Assembly: GCA_963920665.1 (NCBI GenBank)
Contig: OY987263.1
Coordinates: 41,079,218 to 41,143,217 of the forward strand
From: Straminergon stramineum
Taxonomy: Eukaryota; Streptophyta; Bryopsida; Hypnales; Calliergonaceae
Direction: 5' to 3'
DNA length: 64,000 bases
This document shows, piece by piece, positions 24,201-35,454 of the stretch (within the stretch, counting starts at the first letter, position 1; each line of letters starts with the position of its first letter). Position numbers and translations under genes: made by a program. The notes below the pieces were generated by a model that did not search any database, was not told where the DNA came from, and saw nothing but the letters and a program-made list of their open reading frames with translations.

Positions 24201-27200
24201 TTCAGCGGTTCTATTCCTGATTCCCTGGCAAACCTTCCAGCATTAACAAAACTGTAAGTAGGCCTACATCCTCTGTCTCCTCAAATCTAGTATGCTGATC
24301 TTCTATAGCTACAGTATCACACACAGAGCTAAGAATTGATAAATAAATCTTTTTCCTGCCTTTTGATATTCCAATTTACTTATGCTCCAGAAACTGGCTT
24401 CTAACTCAGCTCCATGTAAGCTTACCTGACCACTCCACTTCTCATACATGTTTTATCAGAATCCTCAGCAACAACAACCTCACTGGGACAGTTCCGGCCG
24501 CCTTGCAAAAGCCTGGGCTGACGTTGGAGTAAGCACCTTAACCTCAGTCCTCTCTTTCGCAAATCTCCAACCCCTACGAGTACCATACGAACCCTTGTAA
24601 CCATCAGATTCGTCCAAATCTTGAAATCCCCAGAACTTGGCACGTTTTTAAAAAACCTGAAATGTATTCCGGACGGTCTAAGCTTTTAGATTTCTGAAGA
24701 CTTTCATGTCACAATTTCTATGCTTGGAAACATGTCATTTCAACGAACATGACCACAGGCACACCTGAACACTGAAGTCCTATTTTCCAGCACTAAAATT
24801 GGCCAAAATAACGCGTATTGTAAAGTTAGAATTGAAACCTATTCTCTAGCGTTAGATTCAGTCAGTGTTGAGACCTTGCATTAGTTCAACTGAGAATGGA
24901 AACCCCGTGTGGAATTTTCAGCACTGAAATGGGCCGAAATTCAGAATACTGTAAAGTTAGGAGATAGACTGGTCACGCTCCCTTATTAGAACCTACAGCG
25001 TTGGTTTGATCCAATAATGAGCCCTTCCATTTGCTTGCATGTCCATATTCTTTAGCGTTGGGTTGAACAGTTATTGAGCCGTATGTTGCGTTGGCACACA
25101 GCATCCGAGGCAACCCCGTGTGCATCAACTGTCCTCCAGACATTCCCCCCTCAAGTTCCCCGAGCACCACTAAGAAGTCGTACACGGGTGTGATAGCGGG
25201 TGTGGTGGGCGGCATCCTGGGCGTGGTGTTGATCGGAGCTCTTTTGTTCGTCTTCCTTTGCATTCGGAATCGCAACAAGGCGAAGGCGGACAAATTCATG
25301 GAGCTTCCCAGCCACCAGGTCAGTAGTGGCGGTGGGGGCATGAACAACGGAGCTGTGGCGATGGGGAACGGGAGCGTGCAAGGGGCGAAGGCTTACTCGT
25401 TTGCGGAGCTGACGTCCGCCACGCAGAACTTCAACAAGAAGATTGGAGAAGGAGGATTTGGGCCTGTGTACTATGGCAAGCTGGGGGGTCGAGAAGTGGC
25501 GGTCAAGGTCTCGGATGCCAATTCGCGGCAAGGGGTTAATGAATTCAACAATGAGGTGTAGACTCCATTCCATCTTTTTTGTTTCCTCTTAAACGTCTAT
25601 GACTAATGCTGTCCAACTTCTGAATTAATGTGTGCTCCTTCATAACCATGTCGAGGCTTGGTCGTCAGCAGTCAGAGCTGGACTCGCTTGAGCTTACGGG
25701 TTCCGCACTCTCTACAGTCCAGTCCTGCAACATTCAAATCATGTGCTGTGCTTTGTTTATGGGATCCCTAATTTAGAAATGTTTCTCATCAGGTACAATT
25801 GCTGTCGAGAGTTCACCACAAGAATCTAGTTTCACTGGTAGGATATTGCCTTGAAAGCAAGAATCAAATGCTGGTGTACGAGTTTTTGCACAGAGGCACT
25901 GTTCGTGAACACCTCTACGGTACGCCGTCTGTCGACTTGGAATCTGGTGCACAATAATGGAGCACATTGACTCTTCACAGTTTCAATTTTGTACTTTTCA
26001 GCATATTTCAATTTTGGATTCATTAAGCTCGCTAGTTGTGGAAAATTGTGATTTCTTTTGTTTGCAGTCGGGTACAGAATTACATCAAAACACACGTTTT
26101 ATAATCTATATTTTTATGCATCACTAATTTGTACGGAATGTGCATCCCGAATTGCCACTTGAAATGAATGCGCTCCGTACAATTCATTTGGCAACTCTGG
26201 GTGCACATACGCTCGGAACATCCATTTTCAGTTTTTCACCCATTTTTGTTATCCCCTGTTCTACTTGTAATTTTGTTACACTCTGTTTTATTCCGTTGAA
26301 TTTTCATTTTTTTCATTTGGCTTGCATTTAGCGAAACGTGTTGTTGTATTCTGGTAACAGTGGTATGACTTGACAATACAGGCTCTACTCTGGCGCATCA
26401 GGAGCCCCTGGATTGGAAAATGCGGTTGGATATTGCTCTCAACTCTGCACAGGGTCTGGAGTATCTTCATGGTGGTTGTACCCCAAAGATTATTCACCGT
26501 GATGTGAAGAGCAGCAATATCCTCCTCACAGACAAATATGTGGCCAAGGTGGCCGACTTCGGTCTCTCCAGGCTGGGCCCCGAAGACGGACAAGCTTCTC
26601 ACGTCTCTACCATGGTCAAAGGAACCGCTGGATACTTGGATCCTGAGTAAGTAAACTTCCACAATTTATTTGAATCTCTTTCAGTTTTCCAGTTTATGGT
26701 CATGTTACATTTCATCATCAGAATTCCTCCATGGAATGGCTTAGTGTAACTGCTTCTATTTGCAACTGTCATTAAAAGCAAGCTCCTGGAGCTATCTTCC
26801 AATTGGCACCAAGAGTTTAGCATAAAGAAACTAGCCCAATCGTTGGAGGCATGCTTTTGGGGACTCCTTTAGATGTGCATACCTTCCGAGAAGAAACTGG
26901 CGCAGCTGTGAATTGCTCATCTCAAGTTCGAGCGTTTCTAAATCGCTGAACTAAAACCCTCCATCCAGTTGGTCTGATCTCAATCTATACTTTCTGATGA
27001 TTGTCGAGCTCTGGGCACATGAATGCCACGCTTACGACCCTCTACAGTTGCCAATGTATCTTTTAGCAAATTAAGATGGCTATCCTGGCGTCTCTCCCTC
27101 TCTCGCTGCAGGTACTGGTCAACCAACAACTTGACTGAGAAGTCCGACGTGTACAGCTTCGGCGTGGTCCTGCTGGAGCTTCTCTGCGGCCGCCAGCCTA

Positions 27201-27586
27201 TCGACAACACTCTGGAAGATCACAGCAAGTGGAACCTCAGCGAGAAGGTCCGCAACTCTCTCCAAGCCGGCGACATCGAGAGCATACTGGACCCCGTGGT
27301 GAAGAGCTGCCACCCCAACATGGACAGCGTGTGGAAAGTGGCGGAGGTCGCCATCCAGAGCGTGGAGCCCAAGGGCGTTCACCGCCCGTTCATGCGAGAT
27401 GTCGTTCGGGAGCTTCGGGAAGCCATTGTGCTGGATGCAGGGCACTCGCATGCCTCGTACCCCCCCGATCAGTCATCGAATTTTGTGAATACGGCGCGGC
27501 CTGCGCCGCGTGGACAGGATTATTCGGATGTGTCGGATCCGTCCGTAACATTTGATGAATATGTAACGGGGCCCCAGGTGCGGTAG
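21265..27586 (+). CDS. malectin-like/LRR receptor-like kinase 1 (LRR-I class, At1g67720-like)
   Basis: Ten exons: 21265-21935, 22738-23240, 23496-23619, 23779-23850, 24182-24253, 24460-24528, 25102-25555, 25793-25919, 26382-26646, 27112-27586. All junctions are GT-AG. The sum is 2832 bp, giving 943 aa with stop TAG. ATG 21265 precedes a signal peptide ([14 protein letters not shown]). The malectin-like ectodomain starts at FLSIDCG and runs to about residue 390. A GDPC motif is at 409-412. Three short LRR exons of 72, 72 and 69 bp follow, then a transmembrane helix at about 533-558. The kinase has glycine loop GEGGFGPVY (619-627), Lys639, HRDVKSSN with Asp738, and DFG at 756-758, so it is an RD kinase with all key residues. 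Family members are plasma-membrane receptors; SYMRK and IOS1 are relatives with roles in symbiosis or immunity. The ligand is unknown. Confidence 0.93.
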
Positions 27587-27920
27587 AAACCGGGTTTTGG
27601 ATGTTCCTAGTTTGTTGCAACGCTTCTGAATCCCCCCGCTTTTAGTTTGGTTGGAAGCTCTCAGGGCTCCACGGCTCCAGGGGCTCAGCTTGGTGTGAAT
27701 GCTTGGCTGGCCGAAGTTGTGGTGGCAGCATCGTGTGTGAACAACGAACTGAAAGGGGTTGTGTTTGGGAACACATTTATGTTGTAGGCGGACTTCTTTG
27801 AAGTAATTGTTTTGTAATATAGCTTTTATTTTCTCCATCCAAGGACGGGCAGTCAAATGTTTTTGCTTCATGTTTGCTTGGACCAGTATGCGATGGGGCC
27901 CCTGTTAGGGTAATAACTGG
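27587..27920 (+). other. 3' UTR and downstream region of receptor kinase 1
   Basis: Homology with the sequence after receptor kinase 2 continues to about 27920, which marks the right edge of the duplicated block. No poly(A) signal was assigned. Confidence 0.5.
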
Positions 27921-29867
27921 ATGCATGATGAACTGGCTGAATGATACGGAAGGTGAAGTGTCTGATTGATTTGGGAGTTGCCTGCGAGGGTTGAAGTTTA
28001 ATTTATGTTTTTGGATCTTTGGCTGTCTACCGTGCTTTGGGTTCTCTAGTGATATTAATCTGCTCTGACTCGCATTGATGCGGTTTATGAGCACAATTTC
28101 TGGAAAAGGCCGTGAACTGAGTTGCTCACTTTTGATTTATGATTGCATATCCAGATGGTTTTCTCCAAATTTATTCTTTTTTGTGGAATGGCGTTTAGCT
28201 CCTCCTCTTTGTGAAGTTGAAGTCTACCTCTGTTTCTCTTTTGCTGTGAACTGTGTCTATCATCTAGAAATAGCACCGGTACCCTTTGTTGTCACAGCGG
28301 ACTGAGCGGAGGAAGCCCAAAACACACATAATAATGTGAGTTCTATACTTTGTGACTTTCCATGCTGTTGCAGGTAATTGAGGTTGCAGCCTTGGGGTTG
28401 CAGAGTGAGGAAGTTGAAGTAGGATCTTTTCATTAATATTTGTTGAAATTCTTGTGTCATAACGAAAGCATAGAGTAGAGTGAGTTCCGAATTGTGTATG
28501 GTCCTGACAATTCGGTGATAATTCGGTGAAAACATAGAGAGTGCGATATTAGAGGTCACTTCTATAGAATTCGGGAGTCTTCTCAGAAGCGTGAAATTTG
28601 TACCATCATACAGATTATCGTACCGTCTGAAGATGGAATCTGAGGGTTCGTTTTGCTTCGAATTGAGGGACTCAGGGATTGTATATCTTCAGCTGTGAAG
28701 CCCTGCCAATGGATGCTAGATTTTAAAGTGGTAGTCTTTATGATTATGGCTGTAGATTTAGATGAAGTCTGAGTCTTTTTGTCGCAAAGACTCCTGGTTC
28801 CTTGCATTCCCCGTAGCACAACCCTTGCAGAACTTTGAGTTTGCATGATCGACGATGATGCATGGACTGCTGGACAAAAACTTCTTGTTGAGTTGTTGGC
28901 ATAGCCTTGATGATGAGTTTAGGGTACTTCTTGATACATGGATGGTTTCATTAGAGAAAGTTTGGACTCTCCGGAGGGCTGCCAGAGTTTGACAGACCAA
29001 TCTATATGAAAGAGCCCTAGTCAGCTACTGAAAGTGCGGAATCTCTGACATAAAAAAGATTCAACTTGTATGAATATCGGGACTGACAAAGAGTATAATG
29101 TCATTTTCTATTCAGGTGCGTCAGATGAGGGTACTTGCACGATGCCTTAGTTTAACTGTTAGATAGTTTGAAGCAAGTCTATATTTAAGTATTGATATTT
29201 TCAGTAAATGCTCTGACAAATGCAGATATACCACCAATGAACGATAATAGGGGAAAAATTTCGAAGCAAACAAAATAAATGCAATCTAGAGTCCTCTTAG
29301 GCTCTCCTTAGCAACCCTCTGGAGAGTCCAAACTTTCTCTAATGTAATCTTTAAACACTAGACTGGTGGCCGTGGAGATCATGCCTTTTGGAACCATGTG
29401 ACATCATCTACTTTAAGAAAATAAAAAATACTCATTGGGAGTCAAACTATTGTAGAAGATCTTCCCTTTCCATCCCTAATTTTGAGGATGAATAGTTGCA
29501 CTTTTGTCCTACACAAGAGAATTCCTTGTCACTCATTGGACAAAAAACGGCCAATGCGTCATTTATGGATCAAGGGAAGTTCACCCATAATTAACACTCA
29601 TAGAAATTGCCCGAGCAATTGTTTACACTTATTGTCATAAAATAGAAATTATTTGTATTGATTATGGCTAGTGAAAGAGGATTTCAACACACTTCAAAAT
29701 GCATTATTTGGATTTTGTATGAATATATTATGAAATTTCAAAGTATTATTTGCATGTGCATCAAAAATTGACACAAGGCTCTTCTAGGTTATCATATTTT
29801 AGTTGTGTACATCTCAGGTCATCAATTTTATCATCCTTAGGTTTTTGTGTTACTTTAATGTGGGTGT
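27921..29867. other. spacer between receptor kinase 1 and the retrotransposon
   Basis: No gene was recognised. It contains a short inverted-repeat pair (28949-29344) and otherwise mixed-composition sequence. Confidence 0.45.
28949..29344. mobile_element. 396-bp element with 35-bp terminal inverted repeats
   Basis: The left arm 28949-28983 begins CATTAGAGAAAGTTTGGACT. The right arm 29310-29344 is its reverse complement with about three mismatches. No clear target-site duplication was found, and the interior is non-coding. It could be a MITE or a chance-preserved foldback. Confidence 0.6.
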
Positions 29868-30112
29868 TATTGAGTTTTGAATGGAGAAAGGCTTTACTTA
29901 AATGGTAGAAGATCACAAGGCCCATGAGTGGGCTGAACATAAGCTAAAAGCCTTTCACTAGTTATCCACAAACCATGTGGGATAACTAACAACCTTGGGC
30001 TGCCTTTGACTACAAGCAACACCCAATAGACTCTAAGTCTAACTAAGAGTCTAATACTACTCCTAGGGCTGTATGTACACTGTCTACACTAGTATGTATA
30101 TGATCTTCAACA
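29868..30112 (-). repeat. 3' LTR (245 bp)
   Basis: In element orientation it begins TGTTGAAGATC and ends ACTCAATA. It is the same length as the 5' LTR with four transitions between them. The terminal TG...TA is unusual compared with TG...CA. The pol reading frame continues into it as far as a stop at 30043. Confidence 0.95.
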
Positions 30113-30888
30113 CTCCCACTTTGAGAGTGGTCAAAGGCTCGAAGGCCCATCTTCTCAATCAAGTTGTGGTGTTGGGGCTTCCCAAGAGCCTTGGTCAACA
30201 CATCAACAACCATAGCTTGAGTAGGCACATACTTGAGCTCAATCACCTTAGCCTCCACTCTTTCACGAATGAAATGATGTTGCACATCAATGTGCTTGGT
30301 CTGAGAGTGGTGGGTGGGATCCTTGGCCAAAGCAATGGCCCCTTGGTTGTCACACAAAATGCATGTGCTCCCTTCTTGTACAAGGCCAACATCAGCCAAG
30401 AGCTGCCTTAGCCAAATAGCCTCCTTGGTGCATTGGCTCATGGCCATGTACTCTGCCTCCGTTGTAGAAAGAGCTATGGTGGGCTGCCTCTTGGAATTCC
30501 ATGAAATGGCACCCACTCCAAGCTTGAACACATAGCCGATGGTGGATCTTCTATCCCCCTCATCACCAGCCCAATCCGCATCACAATACCCATGCAAGGA
30601 CACTTCAGCACCTCCTAGTTGCAACTCCAAGCCAAGTGTGCCTTGAAGGTACCTCATCACCCTCTTGACCGTTGCCCAATGCTTGGGGCCATACTTGGAC
30701 GTGTGTTGACTCACAACACTCATCGGGAAGGCCAAATTAGGCCTTATAGCCACCATGGCATACATCAAGCAACCCATGGCTGCCTTGTAAGGCACACCTT
30801 GCATTTCAGCCCTCACCTCCTCAAACTCCTCATCCGTGAGCTTGGGCAACTTCTGATGAGTGTCAAGGGGTGTACTATGGCTTTGCAC
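30043..30888 (-). pseudogene. copia pol: RNase H end of the polyprotein
   Basis: This frame contains the copia RNase H landmarks YCDADWAGD (about 30563-30592), ALSTTEAEYMA, CDNQGAI and KHIDVQHHFIRE. It is one base out of register with the reverse-transcriptase frame upstream, so a frameshift near 30870-30890 separates them. The frame passes through the polypurine tract and stops inside the 3' LTR. Confidence 0.9.
30113..30122 (-). promoter_or_regulatory. polypurine tract
   Basis: AAAGTGGGAG in element orientation directly abuts the 3' LTR start TGTTGAAG. It is the usual primer site for plus-strand DNA synthesis in copia elements. Confidence 0.85.
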
Positions 30889-31745
30889 TCCTCCATGTTG
30901 AACTGCTTCAAGATCTCTTCAAGGTACTTGTGTTGGCTCATGGTGATGGTACGGGTAGCCCTATCCCTCTTGAACTCTACTCCAAGGCAATACCTCAACT
31001 CTCCAAGATCCGTCATCTTGTACTCCTTGTGAAGCATGGCCTTCACTTCAAGCATCTTGGTCATGTCACTTGCAAGGAGGATTAGATCATCCACATAGAG
31101 AATCACAATCACCAAATGCTCATTACTTTGCATGGTGTACAAAGAGTGATCAACATTTCCTCTTTGGAAGCCCTTCCTTGCAAACATGGCATCAATATCT
31201 CTATACCATGCCCTCCCGGATTGCTTCAGCCCGGGAAGGGCCTTCTTCAACTTGCATTTGAGATGCTCTTGCCCTTCTTGCACAAAGCCTTGGGGCTGAT
31301 CCATGTAGATGACCTCCTCTAGCTTGTAGTTGAGAAAAGCCGTCTTGACGTCTATTTGATGCATCTCCAAGTCCATGGCTGCCCCTAGAGCCACAATGCA
31401 CCGAATGGTGCTAAACTTGGCAACGGAGGCAAATGTCTCATTCAAGTCCACCGCTTCCACTTGGGAGAACCCCTTGGCAACCAGCCTTGCCTTGTACCTC
31501 ACAATCTGCCCCAAAGCATCCCTTTTGGTGGAGAAAACCCACTTGCAACCCACACTTGACCTCTTGGTAGGAAGGGCAGTAAGTTCCCATGTCCCCTTGG
31601 CAATGAGGGCCTTGTACTCCTCTTGCATGGCCAACTCCCACTTGCTTGCATCTTCACAACGCAACACCTCTCCAAGTGTGGATGGATCTCCAAGGAAAGC
31701 CACATTGGCTTGTTCTTCATGTTGTGGGGGAAGAATGTGATTCAA
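30813..31745 (-). pseudogene. copia pol: reverse transcriptase domain
   Basis: This open stretch of 310 codons carries GCKWVF, KARLVAKGFSQ, QIDVKTAFLN, LKQSGRAWY and the catalytic YVDDLIL (about 31082-31096), so the active-site Asp pair is present. It is in the same frame as the preceding integrase tail but separated from it by an in-frame stop at 31746-31748. It loses frame at its 3' end. Confidence 0.93.
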
Positions 31746-32383
31746 TCACCAATCTCCAAGGGCCTTGTGGGTCCTTGTTGGATAACGGGGCTCCTCTTGT
31801 TCTTCCAAGGGTTGATCATGCTCTTGCACCTTTGGTGAAGTGCTTGGAGAAGGGGCTGATGGTCTCTTCACCTTGGGTGTAGCCACCTTCTTCTTGGGCT
31901 CCACCAAGTCTTCATCTTCCTCCTCTTCATCTCCTTCTTCTTCCATGTCTTCTCTTGGAGTTGGGTCCACCATTTGGGCTGGTCCTCCACTACTCCCACT
32001 TGGGCTCATCTCCAAGAGCTTGGAATCAGCTCCTTCATCCTCCAAGAAGGTCACATCACGACACTTGATGATGGCCTTGGTCTCCACACACATATCAGCC
32101 TATAAGCCTTGGTTCCCTCACAATAACCAAGGAAAAGACACTTGGTGCCCTTGGCATCCAACTTGGTCCTCTTGGCATTTGGCACCAAGGCATAGGCAAT
32201 GCACCCAAAGGTGCGCATGTGAGACACATGAAGCCCGATTCCACTCCAAGCTTCTTGGGGTGTCTTGCTTGTCAAGGCTTGTGTGGGGCACCGGTTCCTT
32301 GTATACACTACATTGGACACCGCCTCCCCCCAAAGCTCATACTTCAACCCTTGGCCATGAATCATGGACCTAGCCATCTCCAC
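31746..32383 (-). pseudogene. copia pol: integrase C-terminal region (two shifted pieces)
   Basis: The piece from 32383 carries EMARSMIHGQGL and the LGYCEGTKAY landmark, typical of the copia integrase C-terminal region. Near 32090 the frame shifts, and the continuation (to 31746) holds CRDVTFLED followed by an acidic and Pro/Ser-rich linker. A stop at 32390-32392 cuts it from the catalytic domain, and one at 31746-31748 from reverse transcriptase. Confidence 0.88.
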
Positions 32384-32389
32384 AATGGT

Positions 32390-34150
32390 CTAATTCGCAG
32401 GCTTTGCTACGCCGTTTTGTTGAGGAGTGTAAGGTGCTGAAGTGTGGTGCTCAATCCCATGAGCCTTCAAGAAGGCCTCAAAGGCCTTGGACACATACTC
32501 TCTTCCATTATTCGACCGCAGCACCTTCACCTTGCACTTGGATTGGGCCTCCATAAGGGCCTTCCAAGTCTCAAAACGCTCAAATACCTCACTCTTGTAC
32601 TTCAGCATGTACATCCAAATCTTGTGTGAGAAATCATCAATGAAAGTCACAAAATACCTTGCTCCTCCTATGGATGTGGTCTTCATGGGCCCGCACACAT
32701 CGGAATGGACAAGCTCCAAAGGCTTGCTGGCCCTTGTTCCCCCATCCTTGGGGAAGGGTTGCCTTGCTTGTTTCCCCTCAATGCACCCCTTGCACACCAA
32801 CGAACTCCAATCATGCTTGCAAGAAGAGAGGTTCAGCCCCTTCACAATGTGTTGGAGGCTCTTCATGCTCTTCACATTCAAGTGGCCAAGCCTCCTATGC
32901 CAAAGTCCCACAAGGTCTTCATAAGCTGATCCTTGGGCCACACAAGCCATGGAAGTGCCATTCACCTTGGTAAAATGGAGGTGGTACAAGTTACCCTCAT
33001 GAGGGGCTGATGCAATCAAAACACCACTAGGTGACCTCACCACACACCCCACCATATTGAAATGCACTTTCAAACCTCCCAAAGACAATTGGCTCACCGA
33101 AATCAAGTTGGCATGCAACTTGGGGACATGGAGGGCCTTTTGGATCTGAATCCTCTTAGTCTTCCCCTCCACTTGCACCTCTACAAGGATCTCCCCCATG
33201 CCAAGGGCCTCCACCATGCCATTGTCTCCCAAATGAATCCTCTTCTCCACAATAGGCTGATAGGTGTAGAAGGCATCTCTATGGCTAGTCATGTGTTGAG
33301 TGGACCCCAAATCCACAATCCAAGTGAACATGTTGGCCTTCTCCCCTCCCCCATAGGTGGCAAAGGCAAAGTCCTCCTCATCCTCCACTTGGCAAGCTTG
33401 GTGTGCACTCCCCTTGTCTTTGGCTTGGTTGCCCTTGCAATGCTTGGCAATGTGGCCTGATTGGCCACAATTGAAGCACGTCCTTGTCTCCTTGAATGCC
33501 TTGGTGTTGCCTCCCTTGCTATGTCTTGAGACAAGGGCTGATCCCTCCCCTTGGGCCTCATTCTCCTTGCGCTTGGTCATCTCATGCATCAAGTATGCTG
33601 TGACAAACTCCATGGTCAGCTCCTTGGTGGGTCTTGTCTCCAAGGCAGTGATGAGGAACTCAAAAGAGGGTGGCAAACTCTCCAACAAGGTCATTACCAC
33701 ATCTCCATCCGTGACCGGGGCCTCCAAGCAAGCCAACTCATCAGCAAGAGCCTTGATCTTGTTGATATGATCCAAGATGTCATCCTCCTCTTGCATTTTG
33801 CTAGTGAAGAACTTGTGCCTAAGAAAAAGGATGTTGGAGAGGCTCTTGGTCTCATGGATGTTGCAAAGGGTGGTCCATGCTTGGGCTAGTCCCTTGCAAT
33901 GGCGGATGTGTGCAATTTGCCGGTCCACAAGGTTGATGGCAATGAGAGCAAAGGCCTTCTTCTCCTTCCTCTCAAACGCCTTCTTGGTCTTTGAATCAGC
34001 ATCTTCACTTGGAGGCTCTTCACTCCCATCCACCACCTCCTACAAATCCTTCTCCGCAAGAATCATCTCCATCTTGAACTTCCACATGTCAAAGTTCTCC
34101 CCATTGAACTTGTCAATGATGCGCACGCCCTCTCCTCCACTTGATGCCAT
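32390..34150 (-). pseudogene. copia gag-protease-integrase core
   Basis: The natural gag start is the ATG at 34150-34148 (MASSGGEGVRI), but an in-frame TAG at 34042-34040 follows codon 36. The open stretch from 34036 continues through gag, the CCHC knuckle CFNCGQSGHIAKHC (about 33439-33479), protease, the LWHRRLGHLN pre-integrase motif and the integrase core to 32390. The protease motif reads DLG (33313-33305), where active aspartic proteases have DSG or DTG. In the integrase, the position before NGREY is Asn (32512-32510), where the family has its second catalytic Asp. The element's own enzymes are therefore unlikely to work. Confidence 0.9.
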
Positions 34151-35187
34151 GGTGAATCACCTCCCACTTGTTGGCAGCACCCACAAGGTCTCTAAGCTGA
34201 ATTCAACCTCCAAACACTCCCTTAGGGCGAATTGGGCTGAAATGGGACCAATCAGCCCTCACAAGCACTTTGCAACCCTAAGAACACCAAACCACTCCTC
34301 ACAAGCACAACACTTCCTCTCCACAAGAATTCAAATCCTAATGAAGCTCACAACCACCACATGCTCGTCATGGGCTAGTGCTACTTCAAAAACACAAGGA
34401 AACTCACAATTCTCCTCACAAATTGGATACTCCACACTCCAAAGATCTCAAGAACTTCCAATCAGCCCTAGATGGAAGCTCCCACTCACAATGACCACCT
34501 CATGGACCACAATGGCCTCCAACAACCTTACTTGTGGCTCACCAAGTCACTCAAGAACCCAAATTGGGTGTCACTCCCTCCCAATGATACAAATCAGCCC
34601 TCTTGAGTTCACAATGTCCACTATTAGGTCTCACACACTCACAAGGGCACAAACCAGCCCTCTTGGTTCACAAACTCCACTACTTGGTCTCACACACTCA
34701 CAAGGACACAAACCAGCCCTCTTGGATTCACAAATTCGTCTGACTCACTCACAAGGGCACCACTCAGCCCTCAATGCATAGCAAATGCCTCATGCAACCC
34801 CAAAATGCTACCAAGCCTCACCAAGGACTCTCACTAGATTGCAATTGCCACAATGACAATCACCAATGCACCCAAGTGCACAATCAGCCCCAATGGGCTA
34901 ACAATGTACACTTATAAGCACAAACTGAAACTAGAAACATGCAACCAGCCCTAACTAGGTCTAATTACAACCATGAGCAACCTCACACTCAAATTGGACT
35001 CCAAACCTCACAAACCAGCCAACAAAAGCTTCAAAAGAAAAATGCACTTCAAAGCCCCCCCTTTTTTTTTTTTTTAAATTTACTCACACCATATGGTTTG
35101 TAGGTGACAAAGAGCCCCAAATCAATATGCTCCTCCAAGCTCCAAGAACTTCTCCAAATGACTTGAATTTCTCCCTCATGCGCAACG
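34151..35187 (-). other. untranslated leader of the retrotransposon
   Basis: This is about 1 kb between the primer-binding site and the gag ATG with no long frame. It contains imperfect tandem repeats (34601-34770) and a C/T homopolymer run at about 35056-35076. The related phrase CA.TCAGCCC recurs throughout. Confidence 0.7.
34601..34770. repeat. 51-60-bp tandem repeat in the element leader, three units
   Basis: The units 34601-34660, 34661-34719 and 34720-34770 each begin TCTTG and end CAGCCC. All contain ACTCACAAGG.CAC. The repeat sits in the RNA leader, where packaging and translation signals are expected. Confidence 0.85.
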
Positions 35188-35209
35188 CCAAGTGTGTGGG
35201 CTCATAACC
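35188..35209 (-). promoter_or_regulatory. primer-binding site, probably for an internal part of initiator tRNA-Met
   Basis: Directly after the 5' LTR the element reads GGTTATGAGCCCACACAC. Its complement contains GGGCTCATAACC, which matches the anticodon stem-loop (CAU) of tRNA-Met rather than its CCA-bearing 3' end. Priming from a cut half-tRNA is known for Drosophila copia. Confidence 0.6.
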
Positions 35210-35454
35210 TATTGAGTTTTGAATGGAGAAAGGCTTTACTTAAATGGTAGAAGATCACAAGGCCCATGAGTGGGCTGAACATAAGCTAAAAGCCTTTCAC
35301 TAGTTATCCACAAACCATGTGGGATAACTAACAACCTTGGGCTGCCTTTGACTACAAGCAACACCCAATAGACTCCAAGTCTAACTAAGAGTCTAATACT
35401 ACTCCTAGGGCTGCATGTACACTATCTACACTAGTATGTACATGATCTTCAACA
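35210..35454 (-). repeat. 5' LTR (245 bp)
   Basis: It carries the element's promoter by position. It differs from the 3' LTR by four transitions. GGTGT follows it on the plus strand. Confidence 0.95.

Larger units (their letters stand above)
17840..27920 (+). repeat. segmental duplication, copy A (contains receptor kinase 1)
   Basis: This aligns in order with about 46035-57180. The left edge is near the shared CTGACACCTG.GC..AACGGGGAAG box. The right edge follows TTGGACCAGTATGCGATGG at 27877-27895. Homology covers upstream DNA, all exons, most introns and the 3' region. Copy-specific insertions occur, for example 19240-19585 here. Confidence 0.9.
29868..35454 (-). mobile_element. Ty1/copia LTR retrotransposon, full length but decayed
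   Basis: The 5.6-kb element lies on the minus strand. The 5' LTR is 35210-35454 and the 3' LTR 29868-30112, each 245 bp, with a GGTGT target-site duplication. Coding order in the element's direction is gag, protease, integrase, reverse transcriptase, RNase H. Integrase before RT identifies Ty1/copia. The LTRs differ at four positions, all transitions, so insertion was fairly recent. The coding region has three in-frame stops and two frameshifts, and key residues are changed in protease and integrase, so it cannot be autonomous. It separates the two receptor-kinase copies but is not part of the duplicated unit. Confidence 0.95.

Noticed and set aside
27119..27451. Open frames antisense to the kinase exons of both receptor genes
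   Set aside because: They mirror GC-rich coding exons and have no independent homology.
31375..34781. Long open frames on the plus strand opposite the retrotransposon
   Set aside because: They are antisense shadows of the copia coding region and carry no domains of their own.
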